From positions 124,001 to 188,000 of the forward strand of contig JALOON010000045.1 of NCBI GenBank assembly GCA_025454405.1: a DNA stretch of 64,000 bases. Reading direction: 5' to 3'. Below the pieces are notes generated by a model that was given only the letters and a program-made list of their open reading frames with translations, had not been told where the DNA came from and did not search any database. How positions within the stretch are numbered: position 1 is the first letter of the stretch; the number at the start of each line of letters is the position of its first letter. Positions 24,755 to 33,875 of the stretch are shown here, one piece after another. Origin of the DNA: Oscillatoriaceae cyanobacterium Prado104. GTDB lineage: Bacteria; Cyanobacteriota; Cyanobacteriia; Cyanobacteriales; Microcoleaceae. A program made the position numbers and the translations under genes.

Positions 24755-25615
24755 TCACTGTGTCTGAGTTAAAGTTTCAGATGATTGGGTTTCTTTCGGA
24801 GTCAGTCGATCGATCAGCTTTTGAACCCACTCATCTTTATAATCGGCTGCATCTTCATAAGCCGATTCATCTCCCATGACTAATTTTTTTAAGTATTCTA
24901 ACAAAAATTCGGGATGGTTTTCGACATCAACCCAGCGCATCTTATCAATTTCTAGTTTAACAACTCCCAAGCCGCGCGATCGCCCGCCACCCAGCGGAAT
25001 TTGTTCTGTTTCAAACTGGTGCAATCCTATTGTTAATAAACCCAATTCCCAAGGTTCTGCATTTTCGACAATCGCTTTAAATTCAAAAGGCGTTCCTGCT
25101 GGAACTACTTGAAAATCGTAGAGTTTTCCATCTGCTGCGGTTTCGGTGTCTCGATCGATCGCCACACCATCTCTTTCTTGATATTGTCCGAACCAAGCAT
25201 CAGGAATTACTGTTAAATCTCGCACTTGAAATTTGCTGGCTATCCAGGGAGAACCAAAGAGATGAGAAACTAAATCTGTATGCTTGAGAATTTCAGCAGT
25301 TAAAGCTCGATCGTCCTGAAAATTTTCTTTAATTTTCTTCATTTCTTGAGATGTAATCGACCATTCATCTTCTATGGCTGGATTGGCTACTAATTTGCGA
25401 TCGCTTCCCACAATTCCTCGGAGAAAGCTTTCTAAGCGCGATCGTAAAGCCCCTTTAAAACTAGAACCGGGAATCAACGGTCTGCCCAAAGCATCTTTAA
25501 TTACGGGTAAATCGGAGCCAATTGGTTCGGTCGATCGACCTTTACTAATGCGAAGTGCAGTTACAGTTGTCAGCGTTCCCGTAATTTCTAGTCGATTTTT
25601 GAATGTATCAAACAT
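24755..25615 (-). CDS. Csm3-like Cas7 RAMP
   Basis: A 286-residue protein, the closest of the set to canonical Csm3: LEITGTLTTVTALRIS, I-G-S-D35-L-P-V-I-K-D with the catalytic Asp, LIPGSSFKGALRSRLESFL, LFGSPWIASKFQVRDL, DGVAIDRDTETAADG, and LGGGRSRGLGVV. It should form part of the backbone and cut target RNA. A strong AGGAGGTGA directly follows the CARF gene stop and precedes the ATG. Confidence 0.9.
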   Translation of the reverse strand: MFDTFKNRLEITGTLTTVTALRISKGRSTEPIGSDLPVIKDALGRPLIPGSSFKGALRSRLESFLRGIVGSDRKLVANPAIEDEWSITSQEMKKIKENFQDDRALTAEILKHTDLVSHLFGSPWIASKFQVRDLTVIPDAWFGQYQERDGVAIDRDTETAADGKLYDFQVVPAGTPFEFKAIVENAEPWELGLLTIGLHQFETEQIPLGGGRSRGLGVVKLEIDKMRWVDVENHPEFLLEYLKKLVMGDESAYEDAADYKDEWVQKLIDRLTPKETQSSETLTQTQ

Positions 25616-25625
25616 AACTCACCTC

Positions 25626-26741
25626 CTAGTTTTTGTATTTTTTAGCTAAATGCAAAGCAATAGTATTGGTTTCAGCAAGATTCCTTCCTGTTGTTTGAAT
25701 GCACAATCCCAATCCTCGATCTGTCCAAGTTAGAACAAACTCAATAGTTCCATCGTGTTTAGTTCGGCGAATAGGATCGATCTGTTTTGAATTGAACGGT
25801 AAAGAATTGATAATTTCTTTTACATAATTCGAGCGACGGATTTTCTCAGCAAATGCTTGCAATACATCTTTACCATGATCGTCTCTCAGCCTAATTGGTT
25901 TGTTGTCAGGGGCGGTATCATCTTGAGGGATTAAGGAGAGAATAGTAGTTTCTTGCTTGGCAAATTGTAATCGGCAACGTTCGTTAAATAGGACTCCCAT
26001 TGCCGAAAGACTGACGGCAGTTTCATTGCCAATAGGTTCCTCGTCAATAAGTGACTCCATATACTTACTTTCCAGGCTTGCTTCAACTCTTGATTTTTCA
26101 ATGGTTTGTGCAGATTCCAGCTCGGAAAATAATTGATAATTATTGAGCCAAAAAGCAAGGTCAAGAGCAACTGGTTGTGGAGGTAGATCAATTACTTCTG
26201 AAAACTTCTCAAATAAGTAATAAACGGGAATTTCCAACGCTTGTCCGATCATGCCTGCAAACGAAATCTGTGCTTTATATCCGCCAGTAGCATTGATCGC
26301 AATTGCTTCCGGAGAAAAGTTTCTTACTTCTGTGCTAATCTCGCGGACAAGATTTTTAAGTCCTTGTTGCTTAAATTTCTTAACGTCGTCATCGCGCAAT
26401 CCTTGAAGCACTCGAACTTCAACAGGTCGATCGACTTTCAGAGAATTACCTGAATTTTCATAATACAACTTAAGAATATCGCCAGTTGTTCTACCATCTG
26501 CTGTATCGGAAACTAGAAAAATTAATTTTGGCTCTCGATCTTTAAACTCTTTTTGACAGATACTTGTAATTGAATTTATTTCTGCTCCGCACAACCGATG
26601 GGAGTTGGCTCTCTGGACTAATAGAAGTGCTATTTGATGCCAATTTTTGGCTTCAAAAGCTTGTTGGATATCTTCTTCTTTAGAAAATTTTAGGTTATTG
26701 AGAAGGCTCGTACCAACAGTAGAAATTAATCTCGTTCTCAT
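25626..26741 (-). CDS. CARF-domain effector with a small C-terminal domain (possibly RelE-like)
   Basis: A 371-residue protein. The N-terminal CARF (Rossmann) domain shows RLISTVGTSLLNNL, KLIFLVSDTADGRTTG, and INATGGYKAQISFAGMIGQAL followed by PVYYLFEKFSEVIDLPPQPV, as in the APE2256/Csm6-type group. CARF domains bind the cyclic oligoadenylates made by Cas10. The last about 75 residues (helix IRRSNYVKEIINSL, then TIEFVLTWTDRGLGLCIQTTG, then a helix) could be a RelE-fold RNase as in CARF-RelE (Cami1) proteins; this is tentative. No HEPN R-x4-6-H is seen at the C-terminus. The ATG at 26741 has TTTGGAG upstream and beats the upstream TTG. Confidence 0.75.
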   Translation of the reverse strand: MRTRLISTVGTSLLNNLKFSKEEDIQQAFEAKNWHQIALLLVQRANSHRLCGAEINSITSICQKEFKDREPKLIFLVSDTADGRTTGDILKLYYENSGNSLKVDRPVEVRVLQGLRDDDVKKFKQQGLKNLVREISTEVRNFSPEAIAINATGGYKAQISFAGMIGQALEIPVYYLFEKFSEVIDLPPQPVALDLAFWLNNYQLFSELESAQTIEKSRVEASLESKYMESLIDEEPIGNETAVSLSAMGVLFNERCRLQFAKQETTILSLIPQDDTAPDNKPIRLRDDHGKDVLQAFAEKIRRSNYVKEIINSLPFNSKQIDPIRRTKHDGTIEFVLTWTDRGLGLCIQTTGRNLAETNTIALHLAKKYKN

Positions 26742-26787
26742 TTTTTTCTCCAAAATTTAAGATTTGTGTTTTTTAATTTATTCTCGA

Positions 26788-27213
26788 TTAGTTTTGACCA
26801 TCTCTCAAATACTTCAGGTAACGAGAGCCATAACCTAAATAGCGGCGAATCATTTCTAGCCAAATAGGTTTGAAATCTGTTTGGGAACATTCGGCAATTA
26901 TTCCCGCACTATTTTTAATGTTACCCTCAATATCTTGAATTATCCTTTCAGCTAAAGATTGTTCTCCCCTTCCCCATTTTGTGTCCCGACCTACTTGATA
27001 TCGAATAAAGTTCTTGATAACTTCCGCACTATCAGTTGTATCAGCAACGCGAACTAAGTTGCGGAATTGTGATTCCTCTAGTTTCTCCTTTCCTGACTGA
27101 CCATATTCACAAGTATTTAGAGCGTCCTGAATCCAAATTACTAGATCGTCTTCTACTTGGCGAATGGATCTTTGTACTTCTAACTGTACTTTTTGCTCTG
27201 TGCTGATACTCAT
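26788..27213 (-). CDS. Cas11-like small subunit
   Basis: A 141-residue all-helical protein. Helices VIKNFIRYQVGRDTKWGRGE, IIQDIEGNIKNSAGIIAE and WLEMIRRYLGYGSRYLKYLRDG. Size, charge and position between the Csx10-like and CARF genes fit the type III small subunit. The true start is the ATG overlapping the Csx10-like stop (ATGA); the longer frame upstream is inside that gene. Confidence 0.65.
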   Translation of the reverse strand: MSISTEQKVQLEVQRSIRQVEDDLVIWIQDALNTCEYGQSGKEKLEESQFRNLVRVADTTDSAEVIKNFIRYQVGRDTKWGRGEQSLAERIIQDIEGNIKNSAGIIAECSQTDFKPIWLEMIRRYLGYGSRYLKYLRDGQN

Positions 27214-28493
27214 ACTGCATTCTCCCGAAATATAGTGTGAAATTCGTTGCAAATTTGAATTTGTCCGAAGCCTTCGCAGGTTCGATCGCCCACTCCTTTT
27301 AATTCTAAATCCTTTAACTTTTTCAACCACACATCTTTTTGCTCTGTGCTGAACAAATATACACTCCCTCTATTAGTGATTAATTCCACATCCTTTAGCA
27401 ATCCCCAAGCAGAATTCCAGCCAGAGAGATACTCATAGCTGCTGTAGGTCACTTCTAGTTTGAGAAACTTGTCTTGCTCTTCTTGATTCATTTTACAGTA
27501 TTCATCCTCTAAATCGACAAATTGACACAACATTTTTGGTGAAATTACCGTAGTTCGCTGCCAATTTTCAGTCAGAATAGCGGGAGACTGCAAATCAAGC
27601 GTAAAATAAGTACGATCTATAGATATTTCTGGCTTAGGACTGCCAAAAATTTTCCCGAGCTTCCAACGCTCTTTGAGATGGTCGTTAAATGTATTAATCC
27701 TGGTTGCTACATCGGATGTAGCATCTTCAATATTAGCTGCGATCGCAACTTTCCCTAATCCCCGCGAAGTAGCACCACCCAGACGAAATACCTGACAATT
27801 GCGATTGATGTAATTTGTTATAGCTCCTGCTAATCCGTCATTTTCAACCATAATTGAACTGCGGTAAACAACAGGATTCCAATTTTTAACCTTTGCATCC
27901 GGGTCTTTGAGAAATGATTCGTTGAGAACTTCAATGCTATAAAGGATTTCCTCCTGAGAGGTAGCGCGACGGCGATTAATTCCCACTCGCGTCAGAAAAC
28001 GAGTGCTAACAGAATGGTTGCGATATTTTTTGTTTGCTTGACTGTAAAAACCGCTGTAGGGTTCAACTCTTCCCCGATCTTTCGGACAACTAGGGTCATA
28101 GGGAAAGTTATATAAGTCAGCACAATAACGGTCAATCAATGTATCAAATACTCCATTTCCATCTGATTTAAATCCAGGGCTATTTTTAGAACTAACGGCT
28201 GTAGCTGGCAGTACCATAATTTCCTCAGCCACAACTCCAGTCTTTTTAGCTACTGCTGGATAAGCATTCTGAAAAATCGCTGGGTTTTCTCCTAAAAATA
28301 ACTCTTTAAAGTCGCGACCATCTTCAGCTAAATTTTCGTTTAATTGACCGGATTGCTGTAAGATTTGAGCAGCGATCGTACCTCGAATGACAGAACCGGG
28401 AATGTGGTCTTTTGCTTCGCTTATAGAACCGGGTTTTTTATCTGCGATCGCTAACGGCGACAAAGCAGTAATTTCCAATTTAATCCGCTTCAT
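27210..28493 (-). CDS. csx10: Csx10-like RAMP (type III-D Cas5-like)
   Basis: 427 residues from the ATG that overlaps the preceding RAMP stop. N-terminal KRIKLEITALSPLAIADKKPG, HIPGSVIRGTIAAQIL (helix after the first strand), a long middle region, and the glycine-rich FRLGGATSRGLGKVAI. A second half (FTLDLQSPAILTENW) looks like another ferredoxin-like unit. Csx10 binds the crRNA 5' tag in type III-D complexes. The assignment rests on the N-terminal pattern, length and neighbours. Confidence 0.75.
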   Translation of the reverse strand: MKRIKLEITALSPLAIADKKPGSISEAKDHIPGSVIRGTIAAQILQQSGQLNENLAEDGRDFKELFLGENPAIFQNAYPAVAKKTGVVAEEIMVLPATAVSSKNSPGFKSDGNGVFDTLIDRYCADLYNFPYDPSCPKDRGRVEPYSGFYSQANKKYRNHSVSTRFLTRVGINRRRATSQEEILYSIEVLNESFLKDPDAKVKNWNPVVYRSSIMVENDGLAGAITNYINRNCQVFRLGGATSRGLGKVAIAANIEDATSDVATRINTFNDHLKERWKLGKIFGSPKPEISIDRTYFTLDLQSPAILTENWQRTTVISPKMLCQFVDLEDEYCKMNQEEQDKFLKLEVTYSSYEYLSGWNSAWGLLKDVELITNRGSVYLFSTEQKDVWLKKLKDLELKGVGDRTCEGFGQIQICNEFHTIFRENAV

Positions 28494-29203
28494 GACTTTG
28501 CCTCCGGTAGTAATTCTTGCCAAGCTGAATCTGCCTGCGACAGTTTTTCTAATTCCTTCCAAGTTAACCAACCCAACCCCGCAGATTTACTACCTCCTAG
28601 CGCGTGAATGTGACGCAATCCTGCTAAAATTATCGCTTTAGCATAGGTTGGACAACCTGGCAGTAAATGAATCTCTCCCTTAAATTCTAATTGAGCATTA
28701 GCTGGGGAAGTTTCTAGGAAGAAAAGTTTTTGGTCTTCTGCGGTGCGACGGCTGCGGTTAATAGTGACACCCGGACGCAATACTTCTGGTAAATCTTCTC
28801 GTTCTAAGTTGCATATTAAGTCATCAACAACAATTCTAGATGGCAATATAGGATTGCCAAAAATTTTAGAAACAAAGCAGTGATAGCCTCTGTAACCATC
28901 CACTTGATACAAAGAACGAAACTGTTCTAAAACTTGGTCTTCTCTAGGACAGAGTGCTTCAGCAGCAGGAGATTCAAAAATTTGCCATCCCAGTCCCCTC
29001 GCTAACTTTTCGCATTCGTGGCGCAATCTTCCTTTGAGTTGGGAAGCAGGAATCAGCAGTTGTCCTTTAGCATTGCGAACGATTGGTTTATCTGCAAGGG
29101 AACCGTCAGAACCACCCGCACCGACACATAAAGCAGTGTCAATTACTGCTGTTAGCTGAAGAGGTATTACCCGATTGTCAGTTAAGGTATTCAAGTCAAT
29201 CAT
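28490..29203 (-). CDS. Csm3-like Cas7 RAMP adjacent to cas10
   Basis: A 237-residue RAMP: LQLTAVIDTALCVGAGGSDG, L-A-D38-K-P-I-V with a candidate catalytic Asp, LLIPASQLKGRLRHECEKLAR, FVSKIFGNPILPSRIVVDDL, and ALGGSKSAGLGWL. The start chosen is the ATG that overlaps the cas10 stop (ATGATTGA); a longer version would run into cas10. It is probably a backbone subunit. Confidence 0.85.
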   Translation of the reverse strand: MIDLNTLTDNRVIPLQLTAVIDTALCVGAGGSDGSLADKPIVRNAKGQLLIPASQLKGRLRHECEKLARGLGWQIFESPAAEALCPREDQVLEQFRSLYQVDGYRGYHCFVSKIFGNPILPSRIVVDDLICNLEREDLPEVLRPGVTINRSRRTAEDQKLFFLETSPANAQLEFKGEIHLLPGCPTYAKAIILAGLRHIHALGGSKSAGLGWLTWKELEKLSQADSAWQELLPEAKS

Positions 29204-31679
29204 GGCTGTACTGTTGGTTGTTTGACATTGGGGTGTTTGATTGATTTTTTTGTTCAATAAATGGGTATAAATCCACTAACTCTCTCCAGATAGTTTCATA
29301 GTGGTTTGTTTGCAGTATCTTTAAAACTGCATATTGCAACTTAAATCTTTCTTGTGGGAATGTTTCAAAGAAGATTAGTAACTTCAAATTCCTGTAGAGA
29401 GCAATTTTGTTCGTCATCCAAGGTGCTAAGTTGCCATCATTAGTTAAAGGTTGACACCACGCATTCTCAAATTGGTTTCGCAGTTCATCTTGTCCTTGTT
29501 GCAGTCGCACTCGGAAATAACGGTAGTTGAGCATGACTGTATGTTTTCCCCTTTCTAGTAGACTGCGGATTTGATAGAGTTGCGATCGCGGAAAATCTGC
29601 TTTCTTCAAAACTTTAGCCGTTTCCAACAGTCCTCCTAGTTCGTACAAGGTATAAGGTGCAGCATAAAGCTTTAATTTTTGTTTGCCGGGTCCTGACTTG
29701 GTTAATCCCTGACTGCGAAACTCGCCAACATTGGATGAAATCATTGTTACAGATTTCATTACCAAAAAGTCTACCGTTCCGCCATAATAATTCTGTTGTT
29801 TCAGCTCTTTGGCTCGCTTTTTTGCTGACTTTAGTAACTGATTAGTTAACTTTTCCGCGTAATAGATAGGCGTGTCTTCAGCCGTAATTAGCACTCCGGC
29901 AGACATACTTAATTTACATTGTATGTCGCTTGTTGGCGGTTGTGTTTCCCGATACTCTCCCAAGTAGCGATGGATAATTTGAGGACAATATTTTTTGTTA
30001 TTTTCTTGATAGCGCTTGCCCCGCTCCACAAGAAGCCTTTCAAACTCTTCGCCAATTGTTTTGGCGATCGCCAATGCTCGATCTGCTGGCACAATCAACA
30101 TCACATCATCCCCACCAATAGTTAAAATTTCAAATGGATGAATCCAGACTTCTTCTTTGCTTTTTCTCCCCGAATCGGCATCGGGTTTATATTTATGAGG
30201 TTTGAGATGTTGAGCGAGAGCAACATATACGGACTTCTCAGTTGCTTCAAAAATATCGCGGCTGAAACGCTGGTAGGTTTCGGGATTTTTAATTTCTTTC
30301 TGAATGTAACCTCCCATGTTGTTACCGTCAGCGTAAATATAAGCTACAAAACCTTTTACCAAGCTAGCATTGGCAATTTCTCTTACCGATCGCGCTTCTT
30401 CAACATCTGATGAACGTATTTCACCGTAATATTCATTGTAGGTTTTATGAGTTGCGCGCAGCAAAAATCCCTCAAACTTATTAACCCAACTTTCAACTGC
30501 TCCCGGTTCCATGTTTTCGGGAGTTGCAAAGTCCCAATCTAGTTTAGAATCTTGCCACCAAACAGGCAATTGAGGAGGCGATCGTAATTCTTTTTTAGCA
30601 ATTTGTCCGATTAATCGCTTGCGAGCTAAAGCTTCAGAAAACCACGGATCGCCAGGAAGTCCTTTGTTTTGATTGTTAGGATTGCTTTTAGCTTGGAAAA
30701 CAGCAGATCTGCGATCGCTCTCATCTCTCCTCAAATAAGGATGCGTTTCAAACATCGGCGGGTAGCTGCGGCTGGGGCGATCGCACTCTGGCAAATTATT
30801 TCCATTACGCCGCTGATTGAATAGAGATGCTAGTTTTCCCGCCAATTCATTAAATGTTTTGCGCTCCTCAAAAGCTTCTTCTGGGGATGTCTCCAGTTGT
30901 TCAAAGTAAGCTTTGATTAAGGGATTTTCTAGATTTTCTCTATATTTTTCCATCCAAAATGTATTGTCATCTATTTCAGCAGGCAATAGTCCAAACTGAA
31001 TTTCTAGCGCTTTAAATTTAGCTCCAACTGCACAGGAATTAGCAGTTAATGTCTGGTGCGTGTAGCGTTTTTCAATAGCGTTAGCCAAATCGCCTGCAAA
31101 AGCTGCCGGACTAAATGCTAAAATATTACCGCCTGTCGAGTAGATAATTAGCTCGGGAATCAGCGCTTGTGAAAGTTCGGGAAAATTTTCAGGTAAATCC
31201 AACCATTGCGATCTAACTTGCTGACAGTAATCCTTTGCTTTCTGACACTGAGGAGAATTTTGGTCATTTTCACAGCTAAAGAAAGCAGGCAGATCGACTA
31301 AGTTAATTCGATCTAATAATGCTGATGCCCCTCGGATATCTGGGAGTTTTGCTGCTTCAAATACGTATTGCTTGATTTTGGTGGCACCGCCATAAACCAA
31401 GCCGATTTCGTATTGCATTAATTGAGAATTTTGTTTTGCTATTTCTTTGAGTTCCTCTAAACTATTTGGAAATGGCAACTTTTCTAATTCCCGAACACTA
31501 TCGACCATTTCCTTAACCTGTGGCGGCACTTCTTCCCCAACATTCAACGCCCGTCGCATTTCCTGCAATACGCCCAGATCGAATTGAGGTTCGCGTTTGT
31601 CGCCCCAAGCCAGACACCAAGCAATGCCTATATATATATCAGTCAATTTTATGTTACCCGAAACAGAGGTATTTGCCAT
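29196..31679 (-). CDS. cas10: Cas10 (type III large subunit), HD-less, GGDD intact
   Basis: 827 residues. The N-terminus (NIKLTDIYIGIAWCLAWGD) leads straight into the first palm-like domain (LVYGGATKIKQYVFEAAKLP.IRGASALLDRIN); no HD nuclease motif is visible. The second palm domain has IYADGNNMGGYI and the cyclase motif LTIGGDDVMLIVP (near 30100-30130), so cyclic oligoadenylate synthesis should be possible. The C-terminal helical D4-like part follows. The ATG at 31679 fits the family; the longer frame upstream is not protein-like. It is the first gene of an eleven-gene operon and its nearest partner overlaps it. Confidence 0.88.
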   Translation of the reverse strand: MANTSVSGNIKLTDIYIGIAWCLAWGDKREPQFDLGVLQEMRRALNVGEEVPPQVKEMVDSVRELEKLPFPNSLEELKEIAKQNSQLMQYEIGLVYGGATKIKQYVFEAAKLPDIRGASALLDRINLVDLPAFFSCENDQNSPQCQKAKDYCQQVRSQWLDLPENFPELSQALIPELIIYSTGGNILAFSPAAFAGDLANAIEKRYTHQTLTANSCAVGAKFKALEIQFGLLPAEIDDNTFWMEKYRENLENPLIKAYFEQLETSPEEAFEERKTFNELAGKLASLFNQRRNGNNLPECDRPSRSYPPMFETHPYLRRDESDRRSAVFQAKSNPNNQNKGLPGDPWFSEALARKRLIGQIAKKELRSPPQLPVWWQDSKLDWDFATPENMEPGAVESWVNKFEGFLLRATHKTYNEYYGEIRSSDVEEARSVREIANASLVKGFVAYIYADGNNMGGYIQKEIKNPETYQRFSRDIFEATEKSVYVALAQHLKPHKYKPDADSGRKSKEEVWIHPFEILTIGGDDVMLIVPADRALAIAKTIGEEFERLLVERGKRYQENNKKYCPQIIHRYLGEYRETQPPTSDIQCKLSMSAGVLITAEDTPIYYAEKLTNQLLKSAKKRAKELKQQNYYGGTVDFLVMKSVTMISSNVGEFRSQGLTKSGPGKQKLKLYAAPYTLYELGGLLETAKVLKKADFPRSQLYQIRSLLERGKHTVMLNYRYFRVRLQQGQDELRNQFENAWCQPLTNDGNLAPWMTNKIALYRNLKLLIFFETFPQERFKLQYAVLKILQTNHYETIWRELVDLYPFIEQKNQSNTPMSNNQQYSHD

Positions 31680-32002
31680 CACTGTATTGTGCTTCGATCG
31701 TGCTTTAGTAATTGTCGCACAGATACGGAAATAGGGTCTTCCGAAATCGCCCGACGCTTGCCACGCCTCAATTGTGCGATTTCGACGACTCAAATTTCAG
31801 CCATCTATTTATCTATCGGATGACGCCCTGCTTTTTATGCAAAATTATCGGTTATTGTAACAAATATTTATAAAACGCGGAATTTTGGGTTTTTTAGAAG
31901 CTTATTGAAGTACGATCGCGCGTCAAATTTATCGCTCGATCGCCATACAAATTAAACTAAAATACGCTATAATATTAAATCGCTCGATCGCGCAAAACAG
32001 TC

Positions 32003-32066
32003 AGAAACCGGGTTTTTGCAAACATCCTTCGTTGCAGTCTGCTGATAAGATAAAAACCCGGTTTCT
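32003..32066. repeat. AACCGGG inverted repeat upstream of the type III operon
   Basis: Perfect arms AGAAACCGGGTTTTT and AAAAACCCGGTTTCT around a 34-base loop. The type III operon thus lies between two members of this family (20721 and here). The rest of the gap 31680-32113 shows only A/T-rich sequence that should hold the cas10 promoter. Confidence 0.75.
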
Positions 32067-32113
32067 CGAACAAGCGCAAGTGTCGATCGCGCAATTACTC
32101 AAACTAAATCTGA

Positions 32114-32800
32114 TTAGCTTTCCCTGTGGAAACTTTGCCACAACTGCCGTTTTGACCTTGCCAACATACCCAAAACTACAAATACCAGCGATCCGAAAAT
32201 CGTACTAGGTTCCGGCACAGGTTCAGCATTCGCTACAAAAGATTCTGCTGTGAAATTATCCATCGCAAAATGCTGGTTGTCTGGATCGCGATATTCCAAT
32301 TGAAAATTTGGAGAAATCCCACCCGCAGCACTAAAATTCAATCGATCGACTCCAGTGTAATTGAAATTAAACCAAGTCGGATTCTGGTGGCCGACACTAA
32401 CTGTGGTGGCATACTTTTCTACCCCGCCCAACAAACCCACCACCGTAATTTTCAACTCATTTTTCCAGGCCGCTGTCAGATACGCACCAGTGAAATTAAA
32501 CGCACTGGTATTAGTTATTGATGCGGGCTGCGAATTGCGGTTGAATGCTAAATTTTGCCCCGAAACTCTTCCCTTATCGAAGCCAGAACCTGCTACTTGC
32601 GGGTTGTAACTGATGTAGTTAAAGTTGTCCCAATTAAAGCCGCCGTAGCCGTTAGCAATAGCAGACATCGTAACCCGTCTTTTGCTGAGATCTGGCAAAT
32701 CATCAAATGTCACGACAGCAGCCTGAGTTCGATTAGCTGTTCCCAAAAATAGTGCAGCAGCGACCCCAACAGCGATCGATAATCTTTTGATAGCAGACAT
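32114..32800 (-). CDS. PEP-CTERM exported protein
   Basis: A 228-residue secreted protein. Signal peptide KRLSIAVGVAAALFLGTANRTQAA, then a beta-rich body (TFDDLPDLSKRR..., many aromatic strands), and a C-terminal sorting tail: VPEPSTIFG, a hydrophobic helix SLVFVVLGMLA, then Arg/Lys (RSKRQ). PEP-CTERM proteins are cut and anchored by an exosortase and are often tied to exopolysaccharide. The ATG at 32800 gives the correct signal peptide start. No exosortase gene is in the window. Confidence 0.88.
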   Translation of the reverse strand: MSAIKRLSIAVGVAAALFLGTANRTQAAVVTFDDLPDLSKRRVTMSAIANGYGGFNWDNFNYISYNPQVAGSGFDKGRVSGQNLAFNRNSQPASITNTSAFNFTGAYLTAAWKNELKITVVGLLGGVEKYATTVSVGHQNPTWFNFNYTGVDRLNFSAAGGISPNFQLEYRDPDNQHFAMDNFTAESFVANAEPVPEPSTIFGSLVFVVLGMLARSKRQLWQSFHRES

Positions 32801-33459
32801 AAGGTCAACCTCTGAGTTTTCACTTACGCATAACAATCTGGCACATCCGCAAAATTACGATCCATACATAAAGCGATTCTTTACAGAAAAAATATACTTC
32901 ATGATATTTAACATTCTGATGCAAACAATGAACAATCCCGATCGCCAGCAACTTTTATTTACCCTCTCTCCCCGTAATTTTCCTGATGCTATGTAAAGTT
33001 TCGGTGAAGTAGAAATTAAAATTTTAATAAATTAAATCGATCGAGTAAAGATTAAGACTGACTTCGAGGCAGTCACAAACCGGATTTTTTCATTAAAATT
33101 CACCAGTTTTAGCGATGAGTTAGAGTAAAAAATCAGCTTTCTTTGGAAATAAAGCGTAAGTCCCGGTAAAGATGGAAAATCTCAAATCCAAAATCGCCTG
33201 CAAGCAAGCTTCAAAACCCGAGCTCATCAGTCATCCCCCGCAACGTCCCATCCCCAATCTCAAATCTCAAATCCCAAATTTAAAATCTAAAATCCCCTAC
33301 ACCTACCCAAAATGACAGCGATAAGGTAAAGTAAACGGCTGTAGCAGTCTGCAGCCCCCGAGAGCACGTGCAACTCGGCAAACCCGTCGCAGCCGCAGCA
33401 AAACCAGCCGGCACAGGCGACACCAACTGCTAACAGCTAACCTTTAACAACGGACAAAA

Positions 33460-33786
33460 ATGCAAACCTATTACTACGTTTTAGCCAGCCAGCGCTTTAT
33501 CATAGAAGAAGAAGGCATCGATGAAGTATTCAAAGAAAGAACTCGCAACTACCGAGAACAAGAAAAACAAATAGACTTTTGGTTGGTCAAACAGCCTGCA
33601 TTTCTCGAAGCACCGGCAATGGCCCAAATTAAAGCGAAATGCCCGCAGCCCGCAGTAGCAATTATTTCCACCGATCCTCAATTCATTACCTGGTTGAAAT
33701 TGCGATTGGAATACGTACTGACAGGCGAATTTCAAGCCCCCTCAGAAAGCATTCCCGATCCGATCGCATCCTTACAGCCAGCGTAA
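33460..33786 (+). CDS. ycf54: Ycf54, Mg-protoporphyrin IX monomethyl ester cyclase factor
   Basis: A 108-residue protein nearly matching cyanobacterial Ycf54: TYYYVLASQRFIIEEE, REQEKQIDFWLVKQPAFLEAP, IKAKCPQPAVAIISTD and LKLRLEYVLTGEFQAPSE. Ycf54 supports the aerobic cyclase step of chlorophyll synthesis by stabilising the AcsF/CycI enzyme. It is a good sign of a photosynthetic host. The gene appears monocistronic. The preceding gap 32801-33459 holds AAATCTC/AAAATCT heptamer-like repeats (about 33170-33300) and no gene. Confidence 0.93.
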   Translation: MQTYYYVLASQRFIIEEEGIDEVFKERTRNYREQEKQIDFWLVKQPAFLEAPAMAQIKAKCPQPAVAIISTDPQFITWLKLRLEYVLTGEFQAPSESIPDPIASLQPA

Positions 33787-33875
33787 AAATCTATTACTGT
33801 CGCACAGCATAAAATGGGGGCTGTAAAAGCCTAGTTTACCCGACGCCCTTTTAGGGGATACGTTACGGTGGAAGC

